Positions 41,133 to 48,922 of a DNA stretch of 49,083 bases are shown here, piece by piece (the stretch's first letter is position 1; every line of letters starts with the position of its first letter). This stretch comes from DASZZZ01 sp036260375 (GTDB taxonomy: Bacteria > Actinomycetota > CADDZG01 > WHSQ01): assembly GCA_036260375.1 (NCBI GenBank), contig DASZZZ010000058.1, positions 1-49,083 on the forward strand. The letters run 5' to 3'. Below the pieces are notes generated by a model. The model saw nothing but the letters and a program-made list of their open reading frames with translations, was not told where the DNA came from and did no database searches. A program made the translations under genes and the position numbers.

Positions 41133-41164
41133 GGTCCTCCTCGGTGGGCGGCGTCGGGTCGAGT

Positions 41165-42247
41165 CTAGTGACGCCGCGCGCCGGACGCCATGGCGTCGGG
41201 CACGATGCGCTTGATCTCGCCGAGCGTCATGAAGTAAAGCCACCCGCCGGGGCCCTCGGACACGTCCACGACCGGCTCGTCGTCGTGGATCACGCGGCCG
41301 CGCTCGACGCCCGTGCGGGCGTCGTCGAGCGAGAACCGGTGCACGCCGCCGGGGCCGAAGTCCCCCATGTAGAGGTCGCCGGCGAGACGGCCCATCCGGC
41401 CCTCGTACCACCACAGGTCGGTGGGCACGATCGGTGGCGTCCAGCGCTGCAACGGAGCGCGCGGCGCCGGTCCGACGCCGTCGGTCCCGCACGTGTAGCC
41501 GATCCCCCATCCGTAGTTGCCGCCGGGCTCGATGCGGTTGAGCTCGTCGTCGCACTCGGGTCCGTTCTCGCTCTCGAACAGCTCCCCGGTGCCCGGCACG
41601 CGCGCGAGGCCGAACGGGTTGCGGTGTCCGTAGGACCACACCGGGCTGGGGCTTCCGGGGGCCGAGAAGGGGTTGTCGGCGGGGATCGTCCCGTCGAGCT
41701 CGTAGCGCAGCACCTTGCCGAGAGGGTCGGAGAGGTTCTGCGACCGGCTCGGCGCGGTGCCGTCACCGGTCGCGACGAACAGATGCCCGCCGGCGATCTC
41801 GATCTGGCCGCCGTTGTGGCGCGTGTCCGGCGACGGGATCCCCGTGACGACGTGGACCGGCTCGACGCACGCGCCGTCGCGCACGGTGAAGCGCGTGACG
41901 CGGTTCTCGAGCGGCGACGCGTTCGTGTAGTAGACGTACAGGTAGTGGTTGTCGCGCCAGCGCGGGTGCAGCGCGATCCCGAGCATCCCGCGCTCGTTCT
42001 CGTGCTCCACGTCGAGGGCCGCGCACGGCTTCGGGTCGAGCACGCCGCGCCGCACGATCCGAATCTTGCCGATCTTCTCGGTGACGAAGATGCGCTTGGT
42101 GCCGGGGACCCACGCCATGTCGACCATGAACCCGTGGCCGCTCGTGTAGACGTCGACGTGCGTCCCGCGCGGTATGGCGGCCGCCGGCCCCGCGGGCCAC
42201 AGGACCACGACGGCGAGTGCGGCGAGCACGAGTGCGAGGCGTCTCAT
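41165..42247 (-). CDS. Secreted glucose/sorbosone-dehydrogenase-like propeller, copy 2
   Basis: 360 residues, clear signal peptide ending PAAA. Same blade order as copy 1: FMVDMAWVPGTKRIFVTEK, ERGMLGIALHPRW, RHNGGQI, LFVATGDGTAPSRSQ, VWSYGHRNPFGLAR, ENGPECDDELNRI, NYGWGIGY, VPTDLWWYEGRM, GPGGWLYFMTLGEIKRIVPD. Closely similar to copy 1, so a recent-looking duplication. 32 bp separate its stop from the copy 1 start. Substrate unknown. Confidence 0.88.
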   Translation of the reverse strand: MRRLALVLAALAVVVLWPAGPAAAIPRGTHVDVYTSGHGFMVDMAWVPGTKRIFVTEKIGKIRIVRRGVLDPKPCAALDVEHENERGMLGIALHPRWRDNHYLYVYYTNASPLENRVTRFTVRDGACVEPVHVVTGIPSPDTRHNGGQIEIAGGHLFVATGDGTAPSRSQNLSDPLGKVLRYELDGTIPADNPFSAPGSPSPVWSYGHRNPFGLARVPGTGELFESENGPECDDELNRIEPGGNYGWGIGYTCGTDGVGPAPRAPLQRWTPPIVPTDLWWYEGRMGRLAGDLYMGDFGPGGVHRFSLDDARTGVERGRVIHDDEPVVDVSEGPGGWLYFMTLGEIKRIVPDAMASGARRH

Positions 42248-42400
42248 CGCGGCAGGCTACCGGTCGCGAGCGTCACGAGCCAGGGCCTGCGCGCGCGGTG
42301 AGCGTAGGGCGCACGTTCGACGGGCCGACTCAGAACGGTTTGGAGCGCCCGGCGGGCGTGCGCCCGGAGCGATCGCGCCGAGCGGCACGCGCGGCGGCGG

Positions 42401-43462
42401 TCAGTCCGGCACGATGCGGCGGATCGAGCTCGGGGTCGCGAAGTAGAGCCACCCCCCCGGCCCCTTGGAGACGTCGACGATGCCCTGCGGCGAGTCGTAG
42501 ATCGAGTGGATCCGGCGCACGCGCGTGCCCTTGCGGTTCAGGTGCACGCGCCGGAGCTTGCCGGCCGAGAAGTCGCCGACGTAGAGGTCGCCGGAGAGGC
42601 GCTGCATCCGTCCCTCGTAGAACCACGGGTCGGTCGGGACGATCACGTCGCTCCACCGCTTCAGTGGCCGCTTCGGGTTCGGTCCGACGCCGGCGGTGCC
42701 GCAGTCGTAGCCGTCGCCCCAGCCGTAGTTGCGCCCGCGCACGATGCGGTTGAGCTCGTCGTCGCAGCTCGGGCCGTTCTCGGTCTCGTACAGCCGCCGG
42801 GTGCCCGGCTCGTGCGCGAGGCCGAACGGGTTGCGGTGGCCGTAGGACCACACGGGGTTGCGGTCGCCCGGGCTCGAGAACGGGTTGCCCGACGGGACAG
42901 TGCCGTCCGGGTTCAGGCGGAGGACCTTGCCGATGCGGCGCGACCGGTCCTGGGCCGCCGACGGGTCGTGGTTCTCGCCGACCGACACGAACAGCTTGCC
43001 GCCCACGAACTCGAGCTGCCCGCCGTTGTGGTAGCCGGTCGACGCCGGGACCCCGGCGACGATCGTTCGCCCGCGCCGGCAGCGGTTGCGCCGCACGACG
43101 AAGCGCCGGACGCGGTTCTCGCGCGGGGAGTCGTTGGTGAAGAAGACGTAGAGCTTGTGGTTGCGGGCGAAGCGCGGGTGCAGCACGAGTCCCATGGCGC
43201 CCGACTCGCCCGCCGATTCGACGTCGAGGTCGACGCACGGGCGGCGCAGCAGCCTGCGTCCGACCATGACGCGGACGCGGCCGGTGTTCTTCTCGGTGAA
43301 GAAGAGCTTGTTCGTCCCGCGCGCCCAGGCGAGGTCGATCGGGAACGACAGGCCGTCCTTCCACAGCGACACCTTCGTCTCCTCGGGCAGCGCGCCGGCC
43401 CCCGGCGCCGGCACGACGGCCACGACGACGGCGGCCGCGAACGCCGCGGCGATGCGTCTCAT
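42401..43462 (-). CDS. Secreted glucose/sorbosone-dehydrogenase-like propeller, copy 3
   Basis: 353 residues from ATG 43462 (AAGGGGAT ribosome site; frame open further up to 43531). Signal peptide ending PGAGA. Same fold: LSFPIDLAWARGTNKLFFTEK, YHNGGQLEF with the active-site-type His, LFVSVGENHD in place of the VATGDGTAPS loop of copies 1 and 2, VWSYGHRNPFGLAHEP, ENGPSCDDELNRI, NYGWGDGY, FYEGRM. The most diverged and most basic of the three. The altered loop may change substrate. First in transcription order; 153 bp before copy 2 shows no further gene. Confidence 0.87.
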   Translation of the reverse strand: MRRIAAAFAAAVVVAVVPAPGAGALPEETKVSLWKDGLSFPIDLAWARGTNKLFFTEKNTGRVRVMVGRRLLRRPCVDLDVESAGESGAMGLVLHPRFARNHKLYVFFTNDSPRENRVRRFVVRRNRCRRGRTIVAGVPASTGYHNGGQLEFVGGKLFVSVGENHDPSAAQDRSRRIGKVLRLNPDGTVPSGNPFSSPGDRNPVWSYGHRNPFGLAHEPGTRRLYETENGPSCDDELNRIVRGRNYGWGDGYDCGTAGVGPNPKRPLKRWSDVIVPTDPWFYEGRMQRLSGDLYVGDFSAGKLRRVHLNRKGTRVRRIHSIYDSPQGIVDVSKGPGGWLYFATPSSIRRIVPD

Positions 43463-43538
43463 CCGATCCCCTTTCGGCGGCGAGGCGACAGGGTACCGCC
43501 CGGACGCCGGGACGGGGGCGCCGGGTATCATCGCCGGC

Positions 43539-43628
43539 GGAGGCGTGCCCGAGCGGCCGAAGGGAGCGCACTGCTAATGCGTTAAGGGGGCAACTCCTTC
43601 CGGGGTTCAAATCCCCGCGCCTCCGCCA
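43539..43628 (+). tRNA. tRNA-Ser (anticodon GCU)
   Basis: Class II tRNA: GGAGGCG/CGCCTCC acceptor, anticodon arm GCGCA-CTGCTAA-TGCGT, long variable arm, T loop TTCAAAT, G discriminator and encoded CCA (43626-43628). TATCAT -10 box at 43526-43531. Confidence 0.96.
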
Positions 43629-43703
43629 CCGATCCCCCGAGTGCCACTCGCGCCGCCGAGCAGGTTCCCCGGCATCGCGGGCCGCGCTAGAGTCGGGGTC
43701 CAC

Positions 43704-43777
43704 GCGCCCGTAGCTCAGTGGATCAGAGCGTCCGGCTACGGACCGGAAGGTCGGGGGTTCGAATCCCTCCGGGCGTA
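43704..43777 (+). tRNA. tRNA-Arg (anticodon ACG)
   Basis: 74 nt: GCGCCCG/CGGGCGT acceptor (one G-U), D arm GCTCAGTGGATCAGAGC, anticodon arm TCCGG-CTACGGA-CCGGA, T loop TTCGAAT, A discriminator, no encoded CCA. The A of ACG would become inosine through TadA, encoded 0.8 kb downstream. TAGAGT -10 box at 43688-43693. Confidence 0.96.
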
Positions 43778-43820
43778 CTCGCCCGGCGCGCGCGCCGGCT
43801 TGGTACGAAAGAGGCGTCGG

Positions 43821-44543
43821 TTGGCCAGTTGGGGCAAGCGCATCGTCGAGCAGCGCGAGCGGCAGATCCTTGCCCCCGCCGCCAAGCATCTGCGCGCCGG
43901 CGAGCGCATCGTGCGCTGGGCGCGCGGCCGGCACCCGCGCGGCGGACGCGAGGGCTTCGTCTACGTCACCAACGAGCGCTACATCGTGGCGTGGACGCGC
44001 GGGGGCAAGAACTTCGAGCAGACCGTCGCGTGGGACGACGTGCAGGCGTGGGGCGTCGACGCGACCGCCGACGGGGGGCCGGTCCTGTGCGTCGAGGACG
44101 CCGCGCGCGACATCGTGCTCGTCCAGATCGCCGTGCCGACGACCCGAGCCGCGGACAACGCCGCCCGTCTCCTGGGCGAGGTCGCGCGGCGGGCCCCCGA
44201 GAACGCCGCGTCGAGCGGCGCCGACGGCGCCCTCGGCCGCTTCGAGAAGAGGCACGACGTCGCGGTCGTCAAGGAGCGTCGCTCGCTGCTGCGCCGCGTC
44301 AGACGCATCGTCGTGACGGTCCTCGGCGTGCTCCTCGTCGTGCTCGCCCTCGTGACGTCGTGGATCCCAGGGCCGAACGGCATCCCCATGGCGCTGGCGG
44401 GGCTCGCGCTGCTGGCGACCGAGTACGACTGGGCGAAGGACCTCCTCGACTGGGCCAAGGAGCGCTTCAACGACGCGAGGCACAGGATCAAGGAGCGCCG
44501 GCGGGCCCGGGCCGACGTGGCGAGCGAGTCCCCGCCCGATTGA
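43821..44543 (+). CDS. PGPGW-type transmembrane protein
   Basis: 240 residues from TTG 43821, with AAAGAGG six bases upstream. The N-terminal 150 residues form a soluble domain (QRERQILAPAAKHLRAGE, then GFVYVTNERYIVAW, VAWDDVQAWGVDA) resembling a PH-like fold. A helix follows, and then two membrane segments joined by the signature loop SWIPGPNGIPMALAGLALLATEYDWAK (in parts: WIPGPNGIP, ALAGLALLA) of putative PGPGW membrane proteins. Function unknown. Its stop overlaps the TTG start of tadA. Confidence 0.78.
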   Translation: MASWGKRIVEQRERQILAPAAKHLRAGERIVRWARGRHPRGGREGFVYVTNERYIVAWTRGGKNFEQTVAWDDVQAWGVDATADGGPVLCVEDAARDIVLVQIAVPTTRAADNAARLLGEVARRAPENAASSGADGALGRFEKRHDVAVVKERRSLLRRVRRIVVTVLGVLLVVLALVTSWIPGPNGIPMALAGLALLATEYDWAKDLLDWAKERFNDARHRIKERRRARADVASESPPD

Positions 44544-44986
44544 ACGACGACACCGCGATGCGCGCCGCCCTCGACGAGGCCCGGCGCGCGGCGGCGCACG
44601 ACGACGTCCCGGTCGGAGCCGTGGTCGTGCGCGCCGGAGCCGTCGTCGCCGCGGCCCACAACGAGCGCGAGCTGCGGCGCGACCCCACGGCGCACGCGGA
44701 GATCCTGGCGCTGCGCGCCGCGGCCGAGGCGGCCGGGACGTGGAGGCTCGACGACGCGACGCTGTACGTGACGCTCGAGCCGTGCACCATGTGTGCCGGC
44801 GCCGTCGTCGCGGCGCGCGTCGCGCGCCTCGTCTACGGACCGCAGGACCCGCGCGCGGGGGCCGCGCTGTCGCTCTACAACGTGCCGCAGGACCCGCGCC
44901 TCAACCACCACGTCGAGGTCGTCGCCGGCGTGCTGGCCGACGACTCCGCCGCGTTGCTGCACGACTTCTTCTCGGCGCGCCGATAG
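44540..44986 (+). CDS. tadA: tRNA adenosine deaminase TadA
   Basis: 148 residues from TTG 44540 (overlapping the previous stop); ATG 44558 would start inside helix 1 and is less likely. Converts A34 to inosine in tRNA-Arg(ACG), a substrate encoded 0.8 kb upstream. Zn and catalytic motifs: PVGAVVV, HAEILALR with catalytic Glu, TLYVTLEPCTMCAGAVV with the two Zn Cys, VARLVYGPQDPRAGA, and NHHVEVVAGV. Typical length. Confidence 0.95.
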   Translation: MNDDTAMRAALDEARRAAAHDDVPVGAVVVRAGAVVAAAHNERELRRDPTAHAEILALRAAAEAAGTWRLDDATLYVTLEPCTMCAGAVVAARVARLVYGPQDPRAGAALSLYNVPQDPRLNHHVEVVAGVLADDSAALLHDFFSARR

Positions 44987-45024
44987 GCGCTCTTATACTG
45001 GGCGCCCCGGCCCCGGCCGGGCCT

Positions 45025-45115
45025 GGTGGGGTACCGAAGCGGCCATAACGGGATCGCCTCGAAAGCGATTGGGGGTTCACGCCCCCCGTGGGTTCAAATC
45101 CCACCCCCACCGCCA
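45025..45115 (+). tRNA. tRNA-Ser (anticodon CGA)
   Basis: Class II: GGTGGGG/CCCCACC acceptor, anticodon arm ATCGC-CTCGAAA-GCGAT, variable arm with GGGGG, T arm GTGGG-TTCAAAT-CCCAC, G discriminator, encoded CCA (45113-45115). TATACT -10 box at 44994-44999, just after tadA. Confidence 0.96.
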
Positions 45116-45165
45116 CGCCGCCGCGCTCACGGCCCCCGCCCGTCCGGCGGCTACACTCCCGTCCC

Positions 45166-45252
45166 GGAGACGTGCGGGAGTGGACTAACCGGCACGCCTG
45201 GAGAGCGTGTGACCCCTTCGGGGGTCCAAGGGTTCGAATCCCTTCGTCTCCG
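45166..45252 (+). tRNA. tRNA-Ser (anticodon GGA)
   Basis: Class II, 87 nt: GGAGACG/CGTCTCC acceptor, anticodon arm CACGC-CTGGAGA-GCGTG, variable arm with GACCCC-TTCG-GGGGTC, T arm AAGGG-TTCGAAT-CCCTT, G discriminator, no CCA. TACACT -10 box at 45152-45157. Confidence 0.96.
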
Positions 45253-45272
45253 CTCCGGATATCCTCGTCGCT

Positions 45273-45546
45273 GGCCGTGCTGGGTGGGGGGCTCGGGGTC
45301 CCCTGTACCGGAAACCCTCGACACGCCGGGCCGATCGCCCGTCTGCGGCCGCGGTAGGACCGGGTCAGCCCCCGGAAAGCAGCGTCGATGGTCGGGTCCT
45401 GCGCGACCCGGAGCCGTGAACCCGGTCAGGCCCGGAAGGGAGCAGCCGTAAGCGGTGTCCCGGGAGTGCCGCAGGGGCGCCCGGCCGGAGCCGGCTACCG
45501 GGCCCGCGCCGGCCGTGCCGGGGTCCAGGACGGGCTGCACGGCCTT
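45273..45546 (+). ncRNA. ffs: Signal recognition particle RNA, large form with Alu domain
   Basis: The scaffold RNA of the SRP, about 272 nt. The S-domain hairpin is unmistakable (GGTCAGGCCCGGAAGG followed by GAGCAGCC, 45424-45447). Upstream lies an Alu-type 5' domain: GCCGTGCT, GGTGGGG, then CCCTGTACCGGAAACCCTC, in the order known from the Bacillus 271-nt RNA. The 5' GGCCGTGC pairs with the 3' GCACGGCC (45537-45544). GTCCTGCGC and GCCGCAGGGG close the central helix. A TATCCT -10 box (45260-45265) is seven bases before the 5' end, and a TTCTTT tract follows the 3' end. Open frames across it are spurious. Confidence 0.92.
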
Positions 45547-45616
45547 CTTTCGCGCCCCGCGCGATTCCGCCTCGGGACCGCCCCCGCGTCGGAACCCCCG
45601 AATAGGATGGCGGCAC

Positions 45617-47530
45617 ATGGCGTACCTCTCCCTGTACCGCAAGCACCGTCCCCAGACGTTCGGCGACATCCTCGGTCAGGAGCACGTCTCCAAGACGCTC
45701 GCCAACGCGATCTCCGAGGACCGCGTCGCGCACGCGTACCTGTTCACCGGCCCGCGCGGCACGGGCAAGACGAGCACCGCGCGCATCCTCGCCAAGGCGC
45801 TCAACTGCGAGCGCGGCCCGACGCCGTCGCCGTGCGGTGAGTGCGCCTCGTGCCGCTCGATCGCGGACGGGTCGTCGCTCGACGTCATCGAGATGGACGC
45901 GGCGTCGCACTCCAAGGTCGACGAGACGCGTGAGATCCTCGCCGGCGTCCCGCTCGCGACCGCCGGGAGCCGGCGCAAGGTCTACGTCATAGACGAGGTC
46001 CACATGCTGTCGCCCGGCTCGTTCAACGCGTTGCTGAAGACGCTCGAGGAGCCGCCGCCGCACGTCGTGTTCATCCTCGCGACGACCGAGGCGCACAAGG
46101 TCCTGCCGACGATCGTGTCGCGCACGCAGCGCTTCGACTTCCGTCCGATCCCGCCCGACGTGCTCGAGAGCCACCTCGTCGACGTCGCCAAGGCGGAGGG
46201 CATCGACGCCGATCCGGCCGCGCTCGCGCTCGTCGCGCGCCACGCCGGCGGCAGCGCGCGCGACGCGCTGTCGATCCTCGACCAGCTCTCGAGCCTCGGC
46301 GGGCACGCGTCGGCGACCGACGTCGAGGCGCTGCTCGGCGAGCGCCGCGAGGACGCGTTCGTGGAGCTGTTCGACGCGCTCGCGTCGGGCGACATCGGCG
46401 CGACGTTCTGGACCGTGCACTCGCTCATCGCGTCCGGCGGTGACGCGCGCCAGCTCGCGCTCGGCGCGCTCGCGCACGCGCGCTCCCTGCTGCTCCTGCG
46501 TACCGCGCCCGACGCCGAGGAGCTGCTCGACGCGAGCGCCGAGGACCGCGCGCTGCTCGCGTCGCAGGCCGAGAAGTTCGCGCCGGGCGCGCTGCTGCGC
46601 ACGGCCGACCTCGTCGCCAAGGCGCTGACCGAGATGCGCAACGCTCCCAACCACCGGCTTCTACTGGAGATCGCGCTCGTGCGCGCCGCGGCCCCCGAGA
46701 CCGATCCCTCCGGCGCCGGGCTGCTCGGACGCGTCGAGCGCCTCGAGCGCCGTCTCGGCATTGCGCCGGACGCGAGGGCCGGGCCCGCGGTCGAGACGCC
46801 GGTCGCGCCGCCGGTCGCCGAACGTGGGTCGGCGCGCGCCGCGGGCGCCGACGGCGCCGGCACGGAGCCGCGGCGCGGGCGCGCCGAGCGTGTCGCGCCG
46901 GCCGACGCGCCCGCGCCCGAGGAGCCCGTCCCCGCGTCCGATTGGGACGAGCCCGCCGCGCGCTCCGCGGCGCCGCCGCGTTCGTCGTCTCCCGAACCCG
47001 CGGCCGACGCGCCGGCGGATCCGACGCCGCCGTCCGAGCCGGCGGGACGCGCGTCGCCGTTGTCGGGGCCGGCGCAGGGCGACGCGCCTGCGGCCTCTGA
47101 GTCCGCCGCGGCCGACGCGGCCGTCGGCTTCGGGCACGTGCGCGACGCGTGGCAGGCGACGTTGCGCGAGGTCGCGCGCGCGAGCAAGCGCGTCGGCGCG
47201 TACCTCAACCCGTCGCGTCCGTTGCGCTTCGACGGCGACACGCTCGTCGTCGAGGTCCAGTCGGAGTTCCACGCCGAGTCGATGAGCAACGGGTCCAACC
47301 GCGACGTCCTCGGAGCGGCGCTGCACGCGGCGCTCGGCATCCGTCCGCGCCTCGCGTTCCAGGCGCGCGGGTCCGAGCGCGCGGCCGAGCCGGAGCCGGT
47401 CGAGCAGGTCGCGCACTACGTCGAGGAGACGCACGCGGCGGAGCCCGACGACCCCGTCGAGCTCGTCAAGCGCGGGCTCGGCGCGGAGGTCGTGGAGGTC
47501 AACCCCGGGCTCGAGGGTCCGCGAGGATAG
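45617..47530 (+). CDS. dnaX: DNA polymerase III subunits gamma/tau
   Basis: 637 residues from ATG 45617; a TAGGAT box (45603-45608) eight bases before suggests leaderless transcription. Clamp-loader ATPase: Walker A GPRGTGKTS, Zn-binding Cys set in CGECASCR, Walker B VYVIDEVHML, SRC-like box RTQRFDF and sensor 2 GSARDALSILDQ. Domain III (about 240-370) binds other loader subunits. A long Pro/Ala-rich linker (about 380-500) leads to a tau-like C-terminal domain (WQATLREVARASKRVGAYL...). No slippery A-run for a gamma frameshift was noticed. Confidence 0.96.
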   Translation: MAYLSLYRKHRPQTFGDILGQEHVSKTLANAISEDRVAHAYLFTGPRGTGKTSTARILAKALNCERGPTPSPCGECASCRSIADGSSLDVIEMDAASHSKVDETREILAGVPLATAGSRRKVYVIDEVHMLSPGSFNALLKTLEEPPPHVVFILATTEAHKVLPTIVSRTQRFDFRPIPPDVLESHLVDVAKAEGIDADPAALALVARHAGGSARDALSILDQLSSLGGHASATDVEALLGERREDAFVELFDALASGDIGATFWTVHSLIASGGDARQLALGALAHARSLLLLRTAPDAEELLDASAEDRALLASQAEKFAPGALLRTADLVAKALTEMRNAPNHRLLLEIALVRAAAPETDPSGAGLLGRVERLERRLGIAPDARAGPAVETPVAPPVAERGSARAAGADGAGTEPRRGRAERVAPADAPAPEEPVPASDWDEPAARSAAPPRSSSPEPAADAPADPTPPSEPAGRASPLSGPAQGDAPAASESAAADAAVGFGHVRDAWQATLREVARASKRVGAYLNPSRPLRFDGDTLVVEVQSEFHAESMSNGSNRDVLGAALHAALGIRPRLAFQARGSERAAEPEPVEQVAHYVEETHAAEPDDPVELVKRGLGAEVVEVNPGLEGPRG

Positions 47531-47557
47531 GCCCCAGGCGAGACGGCGAGGAGGGCG

Positions 47558-47890
47558 ATGAACAAGGACCTGCAGCGGATGATGCGCGAGGCGCAGAAGA
47601 TGGCCGCGCAGATGCAGAAGGCTCAGGAGGAGCTCGCCGAGGTCGAGTTCGAGGGCTCGGCCGGCGGCGGCGCGGTGAAGGCGGTCGCCACGGGCGACCA
47701 GCGTGTCGTGCGCGTCGAGATCGACCCCGGCTTCTTCGACGGCGAGCCCGACGCCGACGACGTCGAGATGCTCGGCGACACCGTCACCGCCGCGGTCAAC
47801 GCCGCGCTCGACAACGCCCGCGCGGCGCAACAGGACGCCCTCGGCCCGCTCGCCGGGGGCCTCGGTGGCATGGGCCTGCCCGGCGCCTAG
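47558..47890 (+). CDS. YbaB/EbfC nucleoid-associated protein
   Basis: 110 residues, ATG with GGAGGGCG. Small dimeric DNA-binding protein: coiled N-terminus (NKDLQRMMREAQKMAAQMQKA), then EVEFEGSAGGGAVKAV, a beta sheet with VEIDPGFF, and a helix VTAAVNAALDNARAAQQ, with a Gly/Leu-rich flexible tail. Encoded between dnaX and recR as in most bacteria; the recR start follows the stop at once. Confidence 0.95.
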   Translation: MNKDLQRMMREAQKMAAQMQKAQEELAEVEFEGSAGGGAVKAVATGDQRVVRVEIDPGFFDGEPDADDVEMLGDTVTAAVNAALDNARAAQQDALGPLAGGLGGMGLPGA

Positions 47891-48505
47891 GTGTACGCGG
47901 GGCCGGTCCAGGACCTCATCGACGAGCTCGCGCGCCTGCCAGGGATCGGCCAGAAGAGCGCGCAGCGCGTCGCGTTCCACCTCTTGAAGGCTGCGCCCGA
48001 CGACGCGAAGCGGCTCGCGCACGCGATCGTCGAGGCCAAGGAGCGCGTGCGCTTCTGCAGCGTCTGCTTCAACGTCGCCGACCAGGAGCGGTGCGAGTTC
48101 TGCCGCGACGTGCGCCGCGACGCGTCGGTCATCTGCGTCGTCCAGGAGTCGCCCGACATCGTCGCGATCGAGCGCACGCGCGAGTACCGGGGGCTGTACC
48201 ACGTCCTGCAGGGCGCGATATCGCCGCTCGAGGGCATCGGTCCGGAGGAGCTGCGCGTGTCCGAGCTCCTCGCGCGCCTGCGCGACGGCGAAGGGGACCG
48301 GCCCGCGGTGCGCGAGGTCATCGTCGCGACGAACCCCAACGTCGAGGGCGACGCGACCGCGATGTACCTCGCGCGCCTGCTCACGCCGCTCGGGATCGAC
48401 GTGACGCGCCTCGCGCGCGGGCTGCCGGTGGGCGGCGACCTCGAGTACGCCGACGAGGTGACGCTGGGCCGCGCCCTCGAGGGCCGCCGTCGCATCACCG
48501 GCTAG
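47891..48505 (+). CDS. recR: Recombination protein RecR
   Basis: 204 residues from GTG 47891, abutting ybaB. RecFOR-pathway clamp that loads RecA at gaps. The helix-hairpin-helix is at the start (LARLPGIGQKSAQRVAFHLL), the Cys4 zinc finger is CSVC...CEFC, the Toprim domain shows VICVVQESPDIVAIERT and VIVATNPNVEGDATA, and Walker-like C-terminal TRLARGLPVGGDLEYADEVTLG (in parts) is intact. Normal length. Confidence 0.97.
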   Translation: MYAGPVQDLIDELARLPGIGQKSAQRVAFHLLKAAPDDAKRLAHAIVEAKERVRFCSVCFNVADQERCEFCRDVRRDASVICVVQESPDIVAIERTREYRGLYHVLQGAISPLEGIGPEELRVSELLARLRDGEGDRPAVREVIVATNPNVEGDATAMYLARLLTPLGIDVTRLARGLPVGGDLEYADEVTLGRALEGRRRITG

Positions 48506-48508
48506 CCG

Positions 48509-48772
48509 TCAGCACATCTCGAACCGGAAGTCCTCGCAGTGCAGCGATGAGCTGATGCACATGCACCCGCAGCGGTCGCACCAGTACGGCAGCTGTCCGC
48601 CCGAGCACGGCCCGCAGTTGTCGTCGCGGCAGCACCTCGTCGTCGCGGATGCGCTCGTCGCCGGGATCACTGCGAGCCCCACGCCCGCGGCGAGCGTCGC
48701 GCCGAGTCGCTTCAGGAACCTGCGGCGGTCGCTGCGGCCACCGCCCCGCCTCGCCGAGACACGGTCGTCCAC
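48509..48772 (-). CDS. Tat-exported small Cys-rich protein
   Basis: 87 residues from GTG 48772, chosen for the AAAGGGGG site five bases before it. A twin-arginine signal (SDRRRFLKRLGATLAAG, ending ATSASA) should export a folded product. The mature part is only about 44 residues with ten cysteines: CCRDDNCGPC, YWCDRCGCMC, LHC and EMC. This density suits several disulfides or a metal cluster loaded in the cytoplasm before Tat export. No family recognised. Convergent with recR, three bases apart. The 150 bp to lysC hold only its promoter. Confidence 0.7.
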   Translation of the reverse strand: MDDRVSARRGGGRSDRRRFLKRLGATLAAGVGLAVIPATSASATTRCCRDDNCGPCSGGQLPYWCDRCGCMCISSSLHCEDFRFEMC

Positions 48773-48910
48773 CGGCGCCCCCTTTCGCCCGCCCGCGCGT
48801 CGGCGCGAGCCCCTTCGTCCGGATGGAGACCGTAGCACCGCGGCTACCGGCGCGCCCGGCGGATGACCGCGCTGGACCCTTTGGTTGCTCCGCGCTCGTC
48901 GCGGACCCGC

Positions 48911-48916
48911 TACGGT
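48911..48916 (+). promoter_or_regulatory. -10 box (TACGGT) of lysC
   Basis: TACGGT ends six bases before the GTG at 48923, pointing to a leaderless mRNA. Confidence 0.45.
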
Positions 48917-48922
48917 AGGGGC

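Noticed and set aside
45361..45386. Second SRP-like loop (GTCAG...CCGGAAA..GCAGC) suggesting a duplicated hairpin
   Set aside because: It lies within the central helix of the large SRP RNA; the whole 45273-45546 segment forms one RNA.
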